A stretch of 64,000 bases of DNA from Streptomyces sp. SKN60 (GTDB taxonomy: Bacteria > Actinomycetota > Actinomycetes > Streptomycetales > Streptomycetaceae), in NCBI RefSeq assembly GCF_026236535.1, contig NZ_JAHTMW010000005.1, positions 1 through 64,000 of the forward strand, in the 5' to 3' direction. Shown here piece by piece: positions 59,526 to 64,000 of this stretch. Positions within the stretch are counted from its first letter, which is position 1; each line of letters starts with the position of its first letter. The notes under the pieces were generated by a model. The model worked only from the letters and a program-made list of their open reading frames with translations. It did not search any database and had not been told where the DNA came from. Both the position numbers and the translations under genes were made by a program.

Positions 59526-60418
59526 CCGGCTCCCTCACGGAGGCCGCCGCTCCCCGGACCGCGTCCGGGAAGCGGCGGCGCCGCGCCCCCGCCTGGCTCG
59601 CCGCCGTCCCGCTGCTCGCCTTCACCGCGATCGCCTTCGGCGTCCCCGCCGTCGCCATGCTCGGCGGCGCCCTCACCGTCGACGACCCGGCGACCGGCGT
59701 CGGCTCGTACGGTACGGAGAACCTGACCGCCTCCCTCCAGGGCGCGTACCTCACCGCCCTGCTCGGCAGCGTCAAGCTCTCCGCCACCGCCGCCGGACTC
59801 GCCGCCCTGCTCGGGCTGCCGCTCGCCCAGGCCGTCGTGTCCTCCGGCTCCCGCGCGCTGCGCGAGGCCGTGCTCACCGCCTCCGGCGTGCTCGCCAACT
59901 TCGGCGGCGTCCCGCTCGCCTTCGCGTTCGTCGCCACTCTCGGCAACTCCGGCGTGCTCACCCGGCACCTCGGCCTCGCCGACAAGGGCTGGAGCCTCTA
60001 CAGCTTCTGGGGCCTCGTCCTCGTCTATCTGTACTTCCTGATCCCGCTGATGGTCCTCACCATCACCCCCGCCCTCGACGGACTGCGCACCCAGTGGCGC
60101 GAGGCCGCCCGCAACAACGGCGCCACCGGCCTCCAGTACTGGCGCCACGTGGCCCTGCCGGTGCTGCTGCCGAGCCTGCTCGGCGGGCTCGTGCTGCTCT
60201 TCGGCAGCGCCTTCGCCGCGTACGCCACCGCCGCCGCGATGGTCGGCAGCGCCGTCCCGCTCGTCACGCTGCAGATCTCCGACGCCATCTCCGGCAACGT
60301 CCTCGTCGGCCAGGAGAACGTGGCGCTCGCCCTCAGCCTCGACATGGTCGTCATCGCCGGGCTCGTCATGGCGGTCTATCTGCCCCTGCAACGCCGGAGT
60401 TCGCGATGGCTCGCCTGA
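59522..60418 (+). CDS. ABC transporter permease 1
   Basis: A 298-residue inner membrane permease, six membrane segments, EAA loop EAARNNGATGLQYWRHVALPVLLPSLL near residue 200. Starts at ATGA overlap with the binding protein; its end overlaps the second permease start by 13 nt. Confidence 0.94.
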   Translation: MTGSLTEAAAPRTASGKRRRRAPAWLAAVPLLAFTAIAFGVPAVAMLGGALTVDDPATGVGSYGTENLTASLQGAYLTALLGSVKLSATAAGLAALLGLPLAQAVVSSGSRALREAVLTASGVLANFGGVPLAFAFVATLGNSGVLTRHLGLADKGWSLYSFWGLVLVYLYFLIPLMVLTITPALDGLRTQWREAARNNGATGLQYWRHVALPVLLPSLLGGLVLLFGSAFAAYATAAAMVGSAVPLVTLQISDAISGNVLVGQENVALALSLDMVVIAGLVMAVYLPLQRRSSRWLA

Positions 60419-61236
60419 TCCGTATCCGTACGTACAAGGCATGGCGCCCGCTCGTCCTCGGGCTCGCCGGGCTGTACTTCCTGGTGCCGCTCGCCGCCTC
60501 CGTGATCTTCACCGTCGACGTGCCCGGGCAGGGCCTCGACGTCGACGCGTACACGAAGATCATCGGCGCCGAGGGCTTCACCACCAGCCTGCTGCTCTCG
60601 CTCGCGCTGGCCGCCGTCACCATCGCCGTCGTGCTGCTGCTGATGGTGCCCGCGCTGGTCGCCCTGCGGCTCGGCGCGCCCCGCCTGAAGCCGGTCGTCG
60701 AGGCGGTCTGCTCGCTGCCGCTGGTGGTGCCGCCGATCGCGTTCGTCGCCGGCCTCGGCACCGTACTGAAATGGGGCCCCGAACACCTCGCCCGCACGCC
60801 CCTCTTCCAGACCTTCGTCGCGCTGCAGAACCCGGACTTCCCGGTGATCCTCGTCCTGGCGTACGTGGTGATGGCGCTGCCCTTCACCTACCGCGCCCTC
60901 GACGCGGGCCTCCAGGCCGTCGACGTCCGCACCCTCGTCGAGGCGGCCCGCAGCTGCGGGGCCAACGGCACCCAGGCGCTGGTCCGGGCCGTGCTGCCCA
61001 ATCTGCGCGGCGCGCTGATGAACGCGGCCTTCCTCGCCCTGGCCCTGGTCCTCGGCGAGTACACGGTCGCCCAGCTGCTCGGCTTCCGGCCCTTCGCCGT
61101 CTGGATCGTGAACATCTCCGGCTCCCAGGCGCAGATGTCCGTGGCCGTCTCCGTCCTCAGCCTCCTCGTCACCTGGGTGCTGCTCCTGGCCCTCTCCGGG
61201 GCCGGCGGACGTTCCACTCGTACTTCCAAGGGATGA
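60406..61236 (+). CDS. ABC transporter permease 2
   Basis: A 276-residue permease with six membrane segments and EAA loop VEAARSCGANGTQALVRAVLPNLRGALM. ATG 60406 lies inside the end of the first permease; its stop overlaps the ATPase start (ATGA). The heterodimeric permease pair is typical of the PotBC/PhnU-type importers. Confidence 0.94.
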   Translation: MARLIRIRTYKAWRPLVLGLAGLYFLVPLAASVIFTVDVPGQGLDVDAYTKIIGAEGFTTSLLLSLALAAVTIAVVLLLMVPALVALRLGAPRLKPVVEAVCSLPLVVPPIAFVAGLGTVLKWGPEHLARTPLFQTFVALQNPDFPVILVLAYVVMALPFTYRALDAGLQAVDVRTLVEAARSCGANGTQALVRAVLPNLRGALMNAAFLALALVLGEYTVAQLLGFRPFAVWIVNISGSQAQMSVAVSVLSLLVTWVLLLALSGAGGRSTRTSKG

Positions 61237-62324
61237 CCATGACCGTGACCGCCCCCTCCGCGCCGCGTACGGACACGGCCTCCGCCGCCACCGTCGAATT
61301 CCGCGGACTGCGCCGCCAGTTCGGCGCCACCACCGCCCTCGACGGGCTCGACCTCACCGTCGCCCCCGGCGAACTCCTCGCCCTCCTCGGCCCGTCCGGC
61401 TGCGGCAAGACCACCGCCCTGCGGATGCTCGCCGGCTTCGAGCAGCCCGACTCCGGCGCCGTGCTCGTCGACGGCCAGGACATCACGCACGTGCCCGCGC
61501 ACCGGCGCGACGCGGGCATGGTCTTCCAGTCGTACAGCCTCTTCCCCCACCTCGACTGCCTCGACAACGTCGCCTTCGGCCTGCGCATGCGCAAGGTCGC
61601 CAAGGCGGCGCGCAAGGCGCAGGCCGCCGAGCTGCTCGACCTCGTAGGCCTCGGCGACAAGGCCGGCCGCTACCCCCACCAGCTGTCCGGCGGCCAGCAG
61701 CAGCGCGTCGCGCTCGCCCGCGCCCTCGCCCTGCGCCCCCGCGTCCTGCTGCTCGACGAGCCGCTGTCCGCGCTCGACGCCAAGGTGCGGCTCAGCCTCC
61801 GCGAGGAGATCCGCCGCATCCAGCGCGAACTCGGCATCACCACCCTGTTCGTGACGCACGATCAGGAAGAGGCGCTGTCCATGGCCGACCGGGTCGCCGT
61901 GATGCGCGCCGGCCGCCTGGAGCAGTGCGCGCCGCCCGCCGAGCTGTACGGGCGGCCCGCGACCGCGTTCGTCGCGGAGTTCGTCGGCACGATGAGCCGG
62001 ATCCCCGGGGACCTCGACGGCAGCACCGTCGAGGTACTCGGCCGGCGCCTGCCGGTGGACGGCGAGACGCCCGCCTCCGGTACGGGGGCGGTGGACGTGC
62101 TCGTACGACCGGAGGACGTACGGGTCTCGGCGGAGGGCGCGTGCTCGGCGCGCGTCGTCGCGACGGCCTTCCTCGGCGCGACCACCCGGCTCACCGTGCG
62201 GCTCGCCGACACCACCGAGGTCAAGGCGGATCTGGCGACGCACGAGGCGGCGGCGTTCGCGGCGGGGGATGCTGTGACGGTGACCCTGCGCGAACGCCCG
62301 GTGCTGGTCGCCGCACGCCCGTAG
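61233..62324 (+). CDS. ABC transporter ATP-binding protein
   Basis: A 363-residue ATPase: Walker A GPSGCGKT (53-60), Q-loop VFQSYSLFPHL, signature LSGGQQQRVALARAL, Walker B LLLDEP, H-loop FVTHDQ and a C-terminal TOBE domain (VDVLVRPEDVRV). PotA/FbpC-like. ATG 61233 overlaps the permease stop; ATG 61239 with AAGGG at better spacing is an alternative start. Confidence 0.95.
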   Translation: MTMTVTAPSAPRTDTASAATVEFRGLRRQFGATTALDGLDLTVAPGELLALLGPSGCGKTTALRMLAGFEQPDSGAVLVDGQDITHVPAHRRDAGMVFQSYSLFPHLDCLDNVAFGLRMRKVAKAARKAQAAELLDLVGLGDKAGRYPHQLSGGQQQRVALARALALRPRVLLLDEPLSALDAKVRLSLREEIRRIQRELGITTLFVTHDQEEALSMADRVAVMRAGRLEQCAPPAELYGRPATAFVAEFVGTMSRIPGDLDGSTVEVLGRRLPVDGETPASGTGAVDVLVRPEDVRVSAEGACSARVVATAFLGATTRLTVRLADTTEVKADLATHEAAAFAAGDAVTVTLRERPVLVAARP

Positions 62325-62376
62325 TCGCGCGCCCGTCGCCGCAGGCCCGTGGTCGCGCCACCCGAAGCAACAGAGA

Positions 62377-63861
62377 GTGAAGTACGTGAGCCCTGAACGC
62401 CCGCTCCACGCCGTCCTGTTCGACATGGACGGCACGCTCGTCGACACCGAGGGACTGTGGTGGGAGGCGGTGGAGCAGGTCGCGGGCCGGCCGTTGACCG
62501 ACGCCGACCGGCCCGACGTCCTCGGCCGTGCCGTCGAGCACACCGCCGCCTGGCTCGCCACCGGAAGCGACCTTGACGCGGAGGGGCTGGCGGCGGAGCT
62601 GCACCGGGAGTTCGCCGACCGGGTACGGGCGGGCGTCGTACCGCGGCCCGGGGCGCTCGACCTGCTGACCGCACTGGCCGACGAGGGCGTCCCCACCGCC
62701 CTCGTCACCGCCTCGCCCCGGGCCGTCGCCGACACCGTCGTCGCCGCGCTCACGGCGCTCGGCGCGCCCGGGTTCACGGTCACGGTCACCGCGGACGACA
62801 CCGCGACGACGAAGCCCGAGCCGGAGCCGTACCTCGCCGCCTGCGCCGCGCTCGGCGTCGAGCCCGCGCGCTGCGTGGCCGTCGAGGACACCCCGACGGG
62901 CGTCGCGTCGGCGGAGGCGGCGGGGTGTGCGGTGCTCGCGGTCCCGTCGGTGACGCCGATCGCCCCGGCCCCGGGCCGGACCGTACGGGAGGCCCTCACC
63001 GCCGTCACCCCGGCCTCGCTTGCTGGTCTGACTGGACATCAACTCACGGTCATGAGCTGGAACCTGTGGCTCGGCGGCGGCCTCGTCGAGGACTACCGGG
63101 CCAAGCAGCTCGCGGTGCTCCGCTCCTGCGGCGCCGACGTCGTCGGCTTCCAGGAGACGGGGCAGCTCGCCACCCGGGAACTGGCCGCCGCCCTCGGCTG
63201 GCACCACCACGCGGCCGGCGAGAACCTCGGCATCCTCAGCCGCCACCCGATCGTCGCCCGCCTCGGCGACCCCGAGGTCGGCTTCTACGGAGCGGCCGGC
63301 GTCCGCGTCCGGATCGACGAGACCGGTCGTGAGGTCGACGTCTGGACGGCGCACCTCCACTACACCCCGTACGGGCCGTACGAGTCCGCCTTCGACCGGC
63401 TCCCGGCGGACGAGCTGATCGCCCACGAGGAGATCCGGCTCGCCCAGATGCGGGACACGCTGGCCCGTATCGCCAAGGAGGCGGGGGAGGACCGGTCCGT
63501 CGTCCTGGTGGGCGACTTCAACGCCCCCTCCCACCTCGACTGGCCCGACGTCCCCTGGCCGGTGACCAAGGCCGCCGAGGCCGCCGGCCTGCGCGACTCC
63601 TACCGCGAGGCCCACCCCGACCCGACCGCGTCCCCCGGCCACACCTGGTCCCCGATCCACCCCGTCCACCCGGAGGACGGCCCGCACCAGGGCGCCCCCG
63701 AGCCCCAGGACCGCATCGACTTCATCCTCCACAACGCCCACGGCCTGCGCACCCTCGCCTCCCGCACCCTGGTCACCGGCACCCCGTCCCCGTGGCCGGA
63801 CTTCACGGCGAACGAGTGGCCGTCGGACCACGCGGCGGTGCTGACGACCTTCGCGCTCTAG
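62377..63861 (+). CDS. HAD hydrolase - EEP phosphodiesterase fusion
   Basis: A 494-residue two-domain enzyme. Residues 1-215 are a HAD phosphatase (FDMDGTLVDT with nucleophile Asp16, VTASPRAV, KPEPEPYLAACAALGVEP, VEDTPTGVASA). Residues 226-494 are an endonuclease/exonuclease/phosphatase-family domain (MSWNLWLGGG, FQETGQLA, LHYTPYGPYES, LVGDFNAPSH, SDHAAV). No stop or restart separates them. The pairing suggests stepwise removal of a phosphodiester then a phosphomonoester from an imported compound. It ends the importer operon, 52 bp after the ATPase. GTG 62386 is an alternative start with better ribosome binding. Confidence 0.9.
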   Translation: MKYVSPERPLHAVLFDMDGTLVDTEGLWWEAVEQVAGRPLTDADRPDVLGRAVEHTAAWLATGSDLDAEGLAAELHREFADRVRAGVVPRPGALDLLTALADEGVPTALVTASPRAVADTVVAALTALGAPGFTVTVTADDTATTKPEPEPYLAACAALGVEPARCVAVEDTPTGVASAEAAGCAVLAVPSVTPIAPAPGRTVREALTAVTPASLAGLTGHQLTVMSWNLWLGGGLVEDYRAKQLAVLRSCGADVVGFQETGQLATRELAAALGWHHHAAGENLGILSRHPIVARLGDPEVGFYGAAGVRVRIDETGREVDVWTAHLHYTPYGPYESAFDRLPADELIAHEEIRLAQMRDTLARIAKEAGEDRSVVLVGDFNAPSHLDWPDVPWPVTKAAEAAGLRDSYREAHPDPTASPGHTWSPIHPVHPEDGPHQGAPEPQDRIDFILHNAHGLRTLASRTLVTGTPSPWPDFTANEWPSDHAAVLTTFAL

Positions 63862-64000
63862 CCATCCTCCTCCACCAGCTCCGCCACGCCCGTGATCCGG
63901 TGCAGCGGGTACGTGCGCACCTCGTCGGCCGTGTGGTCGTAACCCGTCACGAAGCCGCCCTCCACCCGCACCGGGGCGATGACGCGCTGGCTGGCCGCGC
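63858..64000 (-). CDS. Helicase-associated-domain protein, C-terminal part (window end)
   Basis: The minus frame reads QRVIAPVRVEGGFVTGYDHT then ADEVRTYPLHRITGVAELVEEDG and stop, the typical end of the Streptomyces XPB-linked helicase C-terminal/WYL-like domain protein. Its stop overlaps that of the HAD-EEP gene by 3 nt. The start lies beyond the window. Confidence 0.7.
   Translation of the reverse strand, partial: AASQRVIAPVRVEGGFVTGYDHTADEVRTYPLHRITGVAELVEEDG

Overview
The window is high-GC actinobacterial chromosome with strongly G/C-biased third codon positions, many GTG starts, ATGA/GTGA stop-start overlaps, hairpin terminators mostly without T-tracts, and gene families typical of Streptomyces (CsoR-type copper operon, TrmB/LuxR regulators, DUF397 relic, XPB helicase, mycothiol-linked DinB proteins). 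I read it as a Streptomyces chromosome segment. No rRNA, tRNA, CRISPR array, transposase or phage gene was recognised.

Layout. 1-5.5 kb: 3' end of S-adenosylhomocysteinase, a mycothiol-dependent isomerase-family gene, then a complete single-module indigoidine-type synthetase (A-Ox-T-TE, 1166-4927). 5.5-18.4 kb: mixed small metabolic and stress genes (LysE exporter, DHFR-like reductase, FAD oxidoreductase, thiol peroxidase, metallo-hydrolase, methyltransferase, VOC and GNAT proteins), a pentapeptide-repeat membrane protein, a SUKH gene, a decayed RsbW/DUF397 locus, a possible toxin-antitoxin pair and a DUF302 gene with a CsoR-like operator. 18.8-27.2 kb: an unusual biosynthetic locus: PIG-L deacetylase, asparagine-synthetase-like amidotransferase, PrpF/DAP-epimerase-fold protein, SDR without its catalytic Tyr, methionyl-tRNA-synthetase paralogue without KMSKS, MshA-like glycosyltransferase and a 60-residue exported peptide. 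The deacetylase, aaRS paralogue and MshA-like enzyme mirror the logic of mycothiol synthesis (MshB, MshC, MshA). 27.2-32 kb: two paralogous TrmB/LuxR regulators, a Fur-family repressor, a methyltransferase and a GNAT protein. 32-38.6 kb: a copper island (copZ, copA, csoR, blaI/M56 pair, His-rich exported protein, cutC) with three CsoR-type operators. 39-44.9 kb: secreted SGNH hydrolase, DUF11 protein, DinB protein, HTH protein, GT2 glycosyltransferase, HTH/TPR regulator. 45-47.4 kb: a cyclophane RiPP locus (AmcB-type radical SAM maturase, AmcA-type precursor with two FDNRPTWDN repeats, Qnr-sized pentapeptide-repeat protein). 47.4-55.6 kb: GNAT, DUF2975/HTH pair with twin palindromes, aminoglycoside-phosphotransferase-like gene, HelD-like helicase, and a 1043-residue secreted metzincin. 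55.6-64 kb: XPB helicase, GntR/HutC regulator diverging from an ABC importer operon that ends in a rare HAD-EEP fusion, and the tail of a helicase-associated protein.

How the parts work together. The copper genes form one regulon read out by GATACCC-type palindromes. The importer plus HAD-EEP enzyme looks like uptake and cleavage of an organophosphate, controlled by GntR through ACTTGTTCAGACAAGT. The most novel parts are the mycothiol-like locus and the cyclophane RiPP with a possible gyrase-protection-type partner. A recurring structural oddity is short tandem duplication at gene ends, several copies containing the stop codon. All family assignments come from recalled motifs and sequence resemblance; no database search was run.
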